Below, in pieces: positions 19,500 to 29,880 of a stretch of 64,000 nucleotides of DNA (the stretch's first letter is position 1; every line of letters begins with the position of its first letter). The notes beneath the pieces were generated by a model that did no database searches, had not been told where the DNA came from, and worked only from the letters and a program-made list of their open reading frames with translations. The DNA is taken from contig WEDG01000269.1 in NCBI GenBank assembly GCA_017591395.1, positions 122,907 to 186,906 of the forward strand, written 5' to 3'. Source of the stretch: Schistocephalus solidus (Eukaryota > Platyhelminthes > Cestoda > Diphyllobothriidea > Diphyllobothriidae). The position numbers were made by a program, and so were the translations under genes.

Positions 19500-21366
19500 G
19501 CGTCTATCTGAAAAAACGTTTTTCAAAGGCTCTGCCTATCTCCCTTTTATATACTGAATTAAACTTAATTAAACTGAATAAAGTTCAGGATAGGGAAGTG
19601 TTGACACAGGTGCACGGAGAAGTACTTCTCATTTCAGTGTTATTGATCAGGTATTCTGCACCAGCAGGTATCTCGGCGAACAATTGTTAGCTGTCGACTG
19701 AATAAGGAATAAGCCAATTTAGGTCTGCAGAGCCAGCAATATTGTCCTCAGCATGATGTCCGGCACAGGATTCAGAGTCCGTGAACGCCATCAGAACAAA
19801 GAGAGCTTCCACAGAGTCAGCACCCAAAATTTTTGGAAGGTGTCCTGAATGTAGAACACTAGTGACAGCTCTCGTAGACCAGAGATAGCTTTGCTGAATT
19901 TTGATAGCTTATTCCAGCTTGCTATAGCGTTTACCGAAAAAAACGGACGCTATCTAACAGTGCGTGCCAAACGAAGAAATAAAAATACATCTCGATGACT
20001 GGTGCACCAAGAGTGATCGAGCTGCCTCAGAGATGTAAGGGGGTTAAAGGTACAACTGTTTAAAAGTTTTAACAGTAAAAATAGTCACTTCTGTAATCTG
20101 CGAAGCAACAACGGGGCAGGGCTTGTAATCTCACAGCGTTGCTGGTAATACATGTTTCTGTGTTATGAAGAAAATACTCTTTTTGTAAAGAAGTGCTGGA
20201 CTGATTCTATCTTCTTCCGTTCACTAGCATGCAGAAAGCTTAATAGAAACGAGATGTATTCCAGACTAGGCCTGGTATACATTTTATAGAGGCTGATTCT
20301 AATATTGACGGTTTTAAATTTCTGAGAATAAACCCAGTAGTTTGGCATGCTTTTGAGACATTCAGGGTGCAGTGCTCTTACAGATTAAGACTACTAGAAT
20401 ATGATATGCCTAGATCCTTGATAACTCTGGGCACATTTAGGTCGTGACCGTCTATGCTTAGATGGGGCTGATGGTTGTCGCCAATAACCATAATGGAGCA
20501 CTTGTGCCAAGAAAGCGAAAGGCGCCATGTGCGACACCACTGAGCGAAGGTCTGAAGATCATTATTTTTAGGCACAATCAACGAGTAAATGGTGGTTATC
20601 TTTTAGGGTAATTTGGAGTCAACAGCGCTCTTATACCGTGGTTAATTGTCGATTGTCCAAAGGCAGAAATTTAAGCGGTTGCTGAACATAGAAACAGCTT
20701 CCTCTGACAAGGCCCTCGTGTCGGTCGTTCCGAATGTAAACGTAGCCTAGAATAGAGAGTTCGGAGTCGGATACACAGGATGTTGCCCATTTCTCCGTAA
20801 CTATTACAGTGTCGGGCGGTGGATGAAAACTAGAGTCTGGAGCAAAGGCATATTATTAAGCAGATATCTGGCATTTAGGACGATTATTTTAAGTGGACAC
20901 GTTTTTGGTTTCTGAAACGGGACAGGTAGGCTGTCAGAGTGACTTCCTTCGGCCAAAGAAATGCTCTTTTCACTTGAAATATCTGGTTGTCCCTTATTTT
21001 GAGATGTGCCTTGCCATTGGTCCTTCGTGTTTCCAGTTCTATTATTAATTGCCGCATTTTCATCCGCTCTTTCAGCCCGTATTCCGGTTGAAAAAAAACT
21101 TCAGAATGAGGACCCTGTAGGGTTGATTTACTCTGAAGCAGGAGTTGTGCCGGAGCTTCGTGTTCCAAGATGATTTTAAGAGGTCTTGGTCAAAAATTTT
21201 AATCGGGTGTTGATAAATGCCTTCTCTATTCTATATGCCTTGAGAATGTGGATGGACTTGCTGTCCGTTAGCAACGTTTTTGCATATAATTGAAGGAGTT
21301 CTAGGTCATTTTTTACTCGCACCTTCGGAATTACTGACGTTGACTCTGGGACCCCTTTTGCGCCGT
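19500..21366 (-). mobile_element. family D LINE with internal deletion, minus strand
   Basis: On the minus strand, in order: ORF1 C-terminal half (21366-20884), the start of EN (20883-20600, with NARYLLNNMPLL, VTEKWATSCVSDSEL and YVYIRNDRHEG), then directly the RT C-terminal part (20581-20163, with DLQTFAQWCRTWRLSLS, VIKDLGISYS and YTRPSLEY), the last RT block and the 3' UTR (to about 19500). The rest of EN and the RT catalytic core are missing, so this is an internally deleted copy. The D ORF1 is a diverged relative of the A ORF1. Upstream it is fused to family A RT at 21366. Confidence 0.75.
20884..21366 (-). pseudogene. family D ORF1 protein, C-terminal half
   Basis: The segment 21366-21180 encodes VPESTSVIPKVRVKNDLELL, and 21168-20884 continues with QLLLQSKSTLQGPHSEVFF, QPEYGLKERMKMRQLIIELE and HLKIRDNQIFQVKRAFLWP. 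The pattern matches A ORF1 (FFQPDYEPRERLKMSELRKEL, then LKIKDGQIV) with about half the residues conserved by eye. It is therefore the same protein family, from another LINE lineage. A frameshift between 21180 and 21168 separates the two parts. Confidence 0.75.
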
Positions 21367-22383
21367 TAGCGCGGTTGACTTCAGTCCATGTATTTATGTT
21401 ATCTGCAAACATGAAAGCCTCACAATATATGTTCATTGAGATGGTCTTTCACGTAGATAAAAGGATAAGGAACCCAAAACGGAACCCTGTGAAACATAAC
21501 TTTCTTCTTTTGCCCATTGAAAACTAGAGTTTCTAACAACAACGTTCTGTATTCTGAAAGACAAGTTACTATTCATCCAATTAAAAATGTTTCCTGGAAT
21601 TACTACGTTCCAAATCATCTGTAAAAGAAGCCCTTGTGGTACGCTATCAAAAGGCCTTCTTGAAGTCAAAAAATACAACTTCTACTGGATAACCCTTATC
21701 TGTGGCCTTTGTCCATTTTTTGTGCGACTGAAGGGCACTCGCGAGACAGGAACGTCCTGAACGGAAGCCGTGTTGGACATCGTATAAGATTTTGTTGTTT
21801 TCCATATAGTGCATATGATGCCTCTTGATAATATGCTCCAATATTTTACACGCTATGCAATTTAAATTGACAGGGTGGTAATTTTCACAGTCCAGTCGTT
21901 AACCTCCTTTATAGATGAATGAATGAACACTTCCATTCTTCCGGGAGTTTGCTTTCTTCAAATGAATTTTGGAAAATGATGGACAGTGATACACACAGTT
22001 CGTCAGCAAGTTCTCTAAGTGCTAATGCAAGAGGTCTATCCGGCCCGGGCGACTTGGCAGGCTTTATAGGAGTAATTCGGTTATAACTATGGTCGGTGAA
22101 AATTCTAGGTCCTCTGTTGTGGAGGAGGAAGAGGAGGAGGAGGAGGAGGAGGAGGAGGAGGAGGAGGAGGAAGGGAAAGAAGGGGAAACATTGGTTGACA
22201 GACGGGTGGAATAGCAACAAAATAATTAGGCTCTCTGGTGAAGACGGTTTGAAAGAATGGGAAAGAAGGGATGTTTAAACCTGGTCGTCAGTTTCCAGTT
22301 TTCCGTCTGCAAACCTAAGGGCAGGAAACATTTCCTGAGTTCTCTTTGTATTCCGTATGCAGCCATATAGCACTTTGAAGTGT
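21367..22383 (-). mobile_element. family A reverse transcriptase fragment, minus strand (copy 3)
   Basis: Minus-strand pieces in RT order: the linker with the SADGKLE-like region in other frames (22383-22230), SPGPDRPLALALRELADELC (22060-21990), VQHGFRSGRSCLASALQSHKKW with VVFFDFKKAF (21786-21650), VSQGSVLGSLSFY (21500-21450) and FMFADNINTWTEV (about 21420-21380). The catalytic FADD box is FADN here. The proline-coding stretch of the linker has expanded into a GGA/TCC microsatellite (22122-22172). The fragment ends just after the FADN box, where it joins family D ORF1. Confidence 0.8.
22122..22172. repeat. (GGA)n microsatellite within family A linker
   Basis: About 50 bases are almost pure GGA repeats. 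The other A copies (17038-17070 and 40438-40465) have a short CTCCTCCACCTCC stretch at this position that encodes a run of prolines, so this is an expansion of a pre-existing codon repeat. Confidence 0.85.
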
Positions 22384-23372
22384 TTTTAGAATAAAGAATA
22401 AAGAATTTATATTTGGTTAGCACCGGCAAGGCACTGTCTAAACAAAAATGTGAAAGGAAATAAAGTTATGACAATGTGTGCAAATACAATTTACAAATAC
22501 TTAATAATGTAGACAGAACTTGTCCTGCTAGGTCAACAGTTAGCGATGTTTTGAAATTAATATTAAACTTGAAAAATAAGCAGTGAAAAAACTTTTACCT
22601 TCAAAATAAAGGCATAGTTCAAAAGGCCTTCATTTTCGAATAGAAGGTATGATAAATCTGCTTAGTAAAATAAGGTCAGTTGGTTGAGTAGGGTAATACT
22701 GCAGTGGCAGTTCAGAATGAGATAATGAAACATCGAAATGGTTCGTTCTTGATCCCTGAGGCGTATGGAACAAATCTCACGAAAATGCGTCAATGAACTT
22801 GAGGCCTCAGCATCTTTAGATATAGAATTGAATTATGATGATGGTTAGCATCCAACGAAATGGCAGCATTTTAGACTGTGTTCAACCAAATGTTTTTGTC
22901 CAGATGAATTCATTGTTTAGATGACTAGCTATATAAGGACACACCATGGTTCATGGGGGACCCAAGGTAGCGAAAAATAGTTTCAAAAGGGTCACTTAAA
23001 ATCCCGATGTTCCTTTCTCCGAGTCATGAGAAAGCTATTGGGAAAAGATTAAGAAAATAAAAGGGAAATAGAATCAGTGTTCAGAAAAATGTGCAATCTT
23101 CGCTTGAATGCAGATAGACTATAGCGACCTTATTTCAATTGAGAGATTATTCCAAAGAAAGCTTTACATAGGAGCAGAGAAGAGAGAGCGTTTACACGTG
23201 GAGGATCCAGGGGAGAAATAATAAGTGCAGAATTTCTTACGTTATAAAGAAGATTAACGGTGGTTATGACTGAAAGCTTGGGGAGAGTTGAGCTATTATT
23301 TAGTCGGAAAAGGAGGCAAAAGACTGCTTCTAGTCTCCTTACCCAAAGAAATTTTTGTTTCGTTAGCATCGT
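22384..23372 (-). mobile_element. family E LINE 3' end, minus strand
   Basis: 23369-23130 encodes on the minus strand KFLWVRRLEAVFCLLFRLNN and LPKLSVITTVNLLYNVRN, the RT C-terminal region of family E (compare 46308-46559). From 23130 to 22384 lies the E 3' UTR, ending in a tail of TTTAGAATAAAGAA units followed, on this strand, by TTATATTTGGTTAGCACCGG. The copy is 5'-truncated and abuts the family A fragment at 23373. Confidence 0.85.
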
Positions 23373-24105
23373 TCCAATGATTTTTACGGTATGTTTTGTT
23401 CTTACTTCCTTCGTAGCTTAGTGGCATCGCTTTTACAAACGTTGCATTGCTGCTTATATTCACGAAAGTGCGCATCGGAGCCGGTTTGTCTGTAATGACT
23501 CAAGAATAGATTTTTTGAAAGAGGCCTGCAAGTTTGAGTTTATCCACTTTGGGCGGTTTGTGGTTGTCTTTCTTCTGTGAAGACAGTTAAGGTAAACAAT
23601 CCTTTTCAATACGAACTCAACGTCATCCAATCGTTTTTGGTTCCACCATGTAGTTCTGTTTCCCAGGATATCTCTGACACTGGTCTTCTCATAAGTGAGT
23701 AGTCCCCCTTCCAACTGTTTATATCCCAAGTTTAGTGTTAATTTGGTTGGTAATCAGTGAGTACTCGAAGTCAAGCATAATGTGATCGCTTGATCCTAAT
23801 GGCGGTCAACCCCTTAGGTCTAACACATTCTCCTCACCTCGGGTAAAAATCAGGTCAAGACAGTTTGACTGTTGTCCTTCTCTCGTCCGTGTTCCAAAGG
23901 TGACGTTCTGACAGAGATATTTGTCCATTGCCCAGCGAACCTGTTTGTGGTTTAAGTTATCTGGCATTCCCTGTGCAGTCCATATTTTCCAGTCAATACC
24001 AGGAGCGTTAAAATCCACAACAATGAGGACATCTTTCTTCTCACTGACTTTTTATAGTTCCGTTTTGAGAATGAGATCCGGACCAGTTACTGAAATGGGC
24101 ATTTT
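23373..24105 (-). pseudogene. family A EN and linker fragment (unit 1)
   Basis: Minus-strand frames give LILITEL in a shifted frame near 24060, DFNAPGIDWKIWTAQGMPDN (24018 on), NCLDLIFTRGEENVLDL (to 23806), then the EN-RT linker SVRDILGNRT and LKRIVYLNCLHRRK (23729-23460). The SDH region lies between (about 23790). The fragment covers the second half of EN and the start of the linker. It ends at 23373 in front of family E sequence. Confidence 0.8.
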
Positions 24106-24274
24106 CCCCAATGGAATCTGTGCCGGTTAAGAAACAGAAAGTATACTTACCTTTGAGGAATCGGAACAGTGGGCAGACTATGAATGACCGCTTGTCATTG
24201 GAGCCTCCAGCCAAGGACAGAGGACATCTAGTATTATTTCTGGCTACAAGTCGTGATCTCATTTGTCCGTATAT

Positions 24275-24629
24275 ACGTATCGAGTCGTTCACAAAACCCC
24301 GGCTCTAGCAAAACTTCTTCAAAAATTAGTTCCCATCAACTTCTCGACTTTTGCCTAGAAGATAAACTCTTAAACGACTCGCAATATGGTTTTCTACCTG
24401 GAAGATCAGCTGAAGTGTGTCACTTAGTTTTCCTTAACCTCGTCACTACCCTTCGTAATGAGCAGCCGTCAGTGGTTATGATCTTCTTTGATCTGAGCAA
24501 AGCCTTTGACAAAATACCGCACAAACGTCTTCTAGTGAAACTGGAAGCCCACGGTTCTAAGTCCCCTCCTCTTCATGCTGTACATAAACGAATTTCAACT
24601 ATACTCACAAGTTCACGACACTTTGTTTA
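24275..24629 (+). pseudogene. family F RT fragment with internal deletion (unit 1)
   Basis: The open frame 24253-24630 contains LLDFCLEDKLLNDSQYGFLP, GRSAEVCHLVFLNLVTTLRN and VVMIFFDLSKAFDKIPHKRL, which match the F element at 54950-55170. Then it jumps from LVKLEAHGSKSPP directly to the region that precedes the YADD box in the full element, so about 100 bases are missing. Unit 2 (26194-26610) has the same deletion, which means the deletion predates the tandem duplication. Confidence 0.8.
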
Positions 24630-25313
24630 GAGTAGAGTAGGCTTATACTGCAGTAGAATTTCGCAATGAGATAATGAAACGTCAATATGGTTAATTCTTG
24701 ACCCCATATGGCGCATGAAACAAAATCTCGTGCAAATGCGTCAGTGAACTTGAGGCCTCAGCATCTTTAGAGCCATAATTGAATTCTGATGATGGTAAGC
24801 ATCCACCGAAATGGCAGCATTTTAGACTTTGTACGTCCAAATGACTTCATCTTTTGAATGACATGTAAGATAAAGAGACATCATGGTAACTGGGGTACTC
24901 GAAGTAGAAAAAAAGTTTTAAGAGGGTCACTTAAATTCCCGATGGTCATTTCGCCGAGTCAAGGATAAATCTGATCAGAAAAGATGAGAAAAATAAAAGG
25001 TTAGTAGAATCAGTGTTCAGATAACTGTGCAGTCTTCGCTTGAATGCAGATAGACTAGTTTAAAGATCCTATTAAAATTGGCAAGTAATTCCAGAGAAAG
25101 CTTTAACCAGAAGCAAAGAATTGAAAACCTTTATATGTGGAGGATGCAAGAGGAGGTATAATTAGTGCAACATTTCTCAGGTTGAAAGGAATACTAACGG
25201 GGGTAATGCCAGAAAACTTGGGGAGAGTTGATCAATTACGAAGTCAAAAAGGAAGACAATAGCCTGCTTCCAGTCTCCTTACCCAAAGAAATTTTAGTTT
25301 CGTTAGCATCGTT

Positions 25314-26046
25314 CCAACGATTTTTATGGTATGTTTTGTTCTAAATTCCTTCGTAGCTTAGTGGCACCGCTTTTACAAACGTTGCGTTGCTGTTTATATT
25401 CACGTAAGTGCGCATCGGAGCTTGTTTGTCTGTAATGACTCAAGAATAGATTTTTTGAAAGAGGCCTGCAAGTTTGAGTTTATCCACTTTGGGCGGTTTG
25501 TGGTTGTCTTTCTTCTGTGAAGACAGTTAAGGTAAACAATCCTTTTCAATAACGAACTCAACGTCATCCAATCGTTTTTGGTTCCACCATGTAGTTCTGT
25601 TTCCCAGGATATCTCTGACACTGGTCTTCTCATAAGTGAGTAGTCCCCCTTCCAACTGTTTATATCCCAAGTTTAGTGTTAATTTGGTTGGTAATCAGTG
25701 AGTACTCGAAGTCAAGCATAATGTGATCGCTTGATCCTAATGGCGGTCAACCCCTTAGGTCTAACACATTCTCCTCACCTCGGGTAAAAATCAGGTCAAG
25801 ACAGTTTGACTGTTGTCCTTCTCTCGTCCGTGTTCCAAAGGTGACGTTCTGACAGAGATATTTGTCCATTGCCCAGCGAACCTGTTTGTGGTTTAAGTTA
25901 TCTGGCATTCCCTGTGCAGTCCATGTTTTCCAGTCAATACCAGGAGCGTTAAAATCCCCAACAATGTGGACATCTTTCTTCTCACTGACTTTGTATAGTT
26001 CCGTTATGAGAATGAGATCCGGACAAGTTACTGAAATGGGCATTTT
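25314..26046 (-). pseudogene. family A EN and linker fragment (unit 2)
   Basis: The frame 26043-25747 is open for 98 codons: LILITELYKVSEKKD, HIVGDFNAPGIDWKTWTAQG, VTFGTRTREGQQSNCLDLIF. Here the GDFN motif is intact, whereas unit 1 has a stop or shift just before it. The linker (25633-25400) follows, with LLKRIVYLNCLHRRK. Confidence 0.8.
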
Positions 26047-26209
26047 CCCTAATGGAATATGTGCCGGTTAAGAAACAGAAAGTATACTTACCTTTGAGGA
26101 ATCGGAACAGTGGGCAGGCTATGAATAACCGCTTGTCATTGGAGCCTCCAGCCAAGGACAGAGGACATCTAGTATTATTTCTGGCTACAAGTCGTGATCT
26201 CATTTGTCC

Positions 26210-26570
26210 GTATATACGTATCGAGTCGTTCACAAAACCCCGGCTCTAGCAAAACTTCTTCAAAAATTAGTTCCCATCAACTTCTCGACTTTTGCCTAGA
26301 AGATAAACTCTTAAACGACTCGCAATATGGTTTTCTACCTGGAAGATCAGCTGAAGTGTGTCACTTAGTTTTCCTAAACCTCATCACTTCCCTTCGTAAT
26401 GAGCAGCCGTCAGTGGTTATGATCTTCTTTGACCTGAGCAAAGCCTTTGACAAAATACCGCTCAAACGTCTCCTAGTGAAACTGGAAGCTCACGGTTCTA
26501 AGTCATCTCCTCTTCAGGCTGTACATAAACGAATTTCAACTATACTCACAAGTTCACGTTATTTTGTTAA
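26210..26570 (+). pseudogene. family F RT fragment with the same deletion (unit 2)
   Basis: This is the paralogue of 24275-24629, carrying FFDLSKAFDKIPLKRL and the same missing segment before the YADD region. The open frame is 138 codons (26194-26610), but the catalytic second half of the palm is absent, so it cannot be functional. Confidence 0.8.
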
Positions 26571-29240
26571 GAGTAGAGTAGGCTTATACTGCAGTAGAAT
26601 TTCGCAATGAGATAATGATACGTCGATATGGTTAATTCTAGACCCGATATGGCGCATAAAATAAAATCTCGTGAAAAGGTGTCAGTGTACTTGAGGCCTC
26701 AGCATCTTTAGAGCCATAATTGATCTCTGATGATGTTTAGCATCCACCGAAATGGCAGCATTTTAGACTTTGTACGTCCAAATGACTTCATCTTTTGTAA
26801 GGTAAAGATACATCATGGTAACTGGGGTACTCGAAGTAGAAAAAAAAGTTTTAAGAGGGTCACTTAAATTCCCGATCGTCATTTCGCCGAGTCAAGGAGA
26901 AATCTGATCAGAAAAGATGACAAAAATAAAAGGTTAATAGAATCAGTGTTCAGATAACTGTGCAGTCTTTGCTTGAATGCAGATAGACTAGTTAAAGATC
27001 TTATTTATATTGGCAAGTAATTCCAAAGAAAGCTTTAACCAGAAGCAAAGAATTGAAAACGTTTATATGTGGAGGATGCAAGAGGAGGTATAATTCGTGC
27101 AAAATGTCTCAGGTTGTAAGGAATACTAACGGGGTAATGCCAGTAAGCTTGGGGAGAGTTGATCAATTTTTAAGTCAAAAAATGATACAAAAGTTTGCTT
27201 CCAGTTGCCTGACCCAGCGAAATTTGAGCTTCGTCAGCTGGCATCTTCTTGCTTCGTGAGTATTTGAATGTGTCGGATAGAGGAGTTTCTGTGTAAAATC
27301 TCTTTGGAAATTTTCTTTTTTTGAATGGCTAGCTTCGTTCACAAAACCAACGAAAGAAGAGCAAAATTAACCAATGCGAAGCTCAAACATACGATAATGT
27401 CTTCATGTAATTTCAGGAAGGCAGATATTATAAGAAATAAAACCGTAAATCTGAGTAGCTTTGGTCGTAATTCCATCGGCATGAGGCGAAAGATCTTATT
27501 TATTGGTGTAGCTGAAGCCCAAGACCGTGATAAAGGAACGTTCAGTCATAGGGCTACCTTTGAAAAAAACGGGTTGTTGCAGCCTTACAGGCCCAAAGCT
27601 CATGTAGCGACACAAAGTAGGTGAGAACTCCATTAGCCATGTGGAGCTCCATGCCAAAAGAGCGTCTACGTCCGAATGGATTTGTTCTAGGCATCGTTCA
27701 GCAGTAGAGATAGAGAAGAAATCCAATCATTTGAGGTCATCAGCATAAATATACCATTGAGAATGTTTAACTATCGATGAAATATCATTTATATACAGAT
27801 AGAACAACAAAGGACCTAATAAGGTACCTCGAGGGACACCACTCACAATCGGGGTAGCATTTGAGTATGAGAACCACACTAAACCGTTTTTGTGATCAGA
27901 TAGGTGTGATCTAATAAAGTCTGTTAGGGGAATACGAAATCCTATAGCTTTTAGTTTTGCTAGAAGTCGTCTATGAGGCACTTTATCGAATGCCTTACTA
28001 AGATCAAAATAGATAACTACCACAGAGCGATGATCATTACGAAGAGAGGTTAGTAGATTTAGAAAAGACATGGGGCAGGTTTCACAAGAGCGGTCCGGTA
28101 AAAAGCCATGTTTGGAGGAGTTGAAAATTTGATTACTTATGCAAAATCCGTGATTTGTATGACAATTAGGTTTTCAATGAGTTTCGAAAGAGAGGGCGTT
28201 TTATGAACACCGCGATAGTTATGAATGTCAGAGTGGTAACCAGATTTTAAAAAAGTGGTATTATAATAGAAGTTTTCCAATAATGTTAATTTTTAGGTGG
28301 GCCATTTCTTTTTGAATACTTGAAGGCAAGAAATTAATAGTTGTTAGAAGTGAAATTCAATTGGAAAGCAGAGGAATTGAGGGAGAGAGGCTAGATTCAA
28401 CAGTTAAGTGGTTGGCAAAAAATGAATTAAACAATTCTGCTTTGCCCAAATCGTCTGTAACAAATTTTTTGTTACAGTCGAGTAAGGGCGGAGTTACATT
28501 CAGATGCTTAGTCGACGACTGCGCACTGAAGACTTCATCAACAGATTTGGATGAATTGGCATCACTTATTGCCCGAGACTCCCCATGTTTATCTCGCGCG
28601 ATCCTTATTTTCGATGCTAATTTAAATATTTGTGCAATCCTTAAGTGAACTGACAAAGAGTTTTAAGACGGATCGTTAAGTTGCCTTCGTAATTTTTTAA
28701 GTCCGTTTTGGAGAAAATGTGGAACAGTAGAAGAGGCTCTATCTGAAGTAAAAATCTTAAGCGGGATAAAAGCCTGAGTTTTTTTGTAAGGCTCTGCAGT
28801 AGCTCATGAAAAAACATTTGGATCATTGATTGAAAATGTGCTATGCCAATCTAGAGGGTTTACAAAATTATTTATTAATTCATGGTTTGTGTTAGCAAAA
28901 TCGAGGTTTTTGCCTTCAACCTCAGGCTTTGTAGAAAGAGAGACTAAAAACAACAAAGACTTAGTGCGTGATCACTTGTGAAGAGATTACGATGATAAAT
29001 CATAAAGAGAGGGTCGACACCATTCGTAAAAATTAAATCTAAAATGCTGGCATTTCTAGTCAATGAACTAAGGCGTTTGGATAAGTTTGAAAAGTTTATA
29101 GTATCGACCAACTTTTGAGGTTTTGGCGCAGAGTTATTTGCCTGCCAGTCAATGTCTGGCGGATAATTATCGCCTACGATTATTTTGACATCAAATTGAG
29201 TCTCTGCAACTTTTTCAAATAGTTCAGATGGAAGAGGTGG
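26571..29240 (-). mobile_element. family E LINE, long copy on the minus strand
   Basis: From 29240 down the element contains the second half of EN (29240-28944: ETQFDVKIIVGDNYPPDIDW, ASILDLIFTNGVDPLF, LFTSDHALSLCC), the EN-RT linker (28940-28350, with SLSVHLRIAQIFKLASKIR), RT (28280-27490, with YRGVHKTPSLSKL, FDLSKAFDKVPHRRL, SGVPRGTLLGPLLFYLYIND and YADDLK), the C-terminal RT part and a shortened 3' UTR. The EN GDFN motif reads GDNY. A deletion near 28290 removes part of the RT N-terminus. Its 5' part is cut off by the RTE element at about 29240. Confidence 0.85.
27490..28071 (-). pseudogene. family E reverse transcriptase palm
   Basis: The frame 28071-27727 encodes 114 codons with the A box VIYFDLSKAFDKV, the B box SGVPRGTLLGPLLFYLYIND and the C box YADDLK. 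A TGA interrupts it right behind YADDLK, and the same frame continues with ISTAERCLEQIHSDVDALLA and WLMEFSPTLCRYMSFG. All catalytic aspartates are present, but the stop and the upstream deletion make it a pseudogene. Confidence 0.85.
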
Positions 29241-29288
29241 GTGCCAGCTACGCCTTCTTCTTGAGCGGCTGACAGAAGGAAGAGCCAC

Positions 29289-29880
29289 GTGACGCTGTTG
29301 TCGCCTTTGCCCAACCGGAACGACGTCGTGGGACGTCTGTCCTGTTTGCGGCAGTGCTTCAATGATCGCCTGATGAGCCTCAGCCTGCCTTTTTTGGGAG
29401 ACAAGTTCACCACCCTCATCAGCGCCTACGCTTCCCAAAGGACGAGCTCTGATGCGGCGAAGGACAAATTCTATGAAGACCTGCATGCCCTGCTGGTGAC
29501 TGTGCCGAAGGCGGAAAAGTTAATTGTCCTTGGTGACTGTAACGCCCGCACCTGGACGGACCACGGTGACTGGCAGGGATTGCTCGGTCACGATGGTCTC
29601 GGTAGTCGCAACGATAACGGCCTCCTTCTTCTGTGAACTTGTGCGGAACACCGTCTGCTACTGACCAACACATTCTTCCGCCTCCCAATGCGGCAAAAGG
29701 CGACCTGGGTTCACCCCCAGTCGAGCCACTGGCACCTCTTGGACTATGTTCTCGTCCGGAGGCGAGATTGACAGGACGTGCTGGTGACAAAGGTGATCCC
29801 CGGTGCCGTAGGATGGATGAATAACCACCTCGTCATCTTCAAGATGAGGCTTCGTCTGCAACCACACAGAAGACCCCAAG
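29289..29880 (+). pseudogene. RTE endonuclease domain
   Basis: 29289-29636 encodes [20 protein letters not shown], then [16 protein letters not shown] sequence, [20 protein letters not shown] (the GDFN-equivalent GDCNAR) and [11 protein letters not shown]; the frame then ends with a TGA. In a shifted frame the normal continuation ([32 protein letters not shown]) follows at 29650-29760, then VTKVIPGAVGW and NNHLVIFKMRLRLQP from 29778. These are the second half of an RTE AP-type endonuclease. Two frame breaks inactivate it. Confidence 0.85.

Larger units (their letters stand above)
23373..25313. repeat. composite block, tandem unit 1 (about 1.94 kb)
   Basis: The unit consists of a family A EN/linker fragment on the minus strand (23373-24105), an unidentified spacer (24106-24270), a family F RT fragment on the plus strand (24275-24629) and a family E 3' portion on the minus strand (24630-25313). 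The same succession follows immediately at 25314-27240 with an offset of 1940-1941 bases over the first 1.25 kb and high identity, about 97% by eye. Matching anchors are 23461 with 25401, 23801 with 25742, and 24630 with 26571. Confidence 0.85.
25314..27240. repeat. composite block, tandem unit 2 (about 1.93 kb)
   Basis: This is the second copy of the A-F-E composite: A fragment (25314-26046, minus), spacer (26047-26205), F RT fragment (26210-26570, plus) and E 3' portion (26571 on, minus). After about 27240 the E sequence continues as a longer E copy reaching 29240, whereas in unit 1 it stops at the next A fragment. This suggests unequal exchange between E sequences created the tandem. Confidence 0.85.

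Noticed and set aside
29419..29879. Minus-strand open frames of 123 and 73 codons opposite the RTE endonuclease
   Set aside because: They are shadows of the GC-rich plus-strand RTE coding region, whose motifs are clear.
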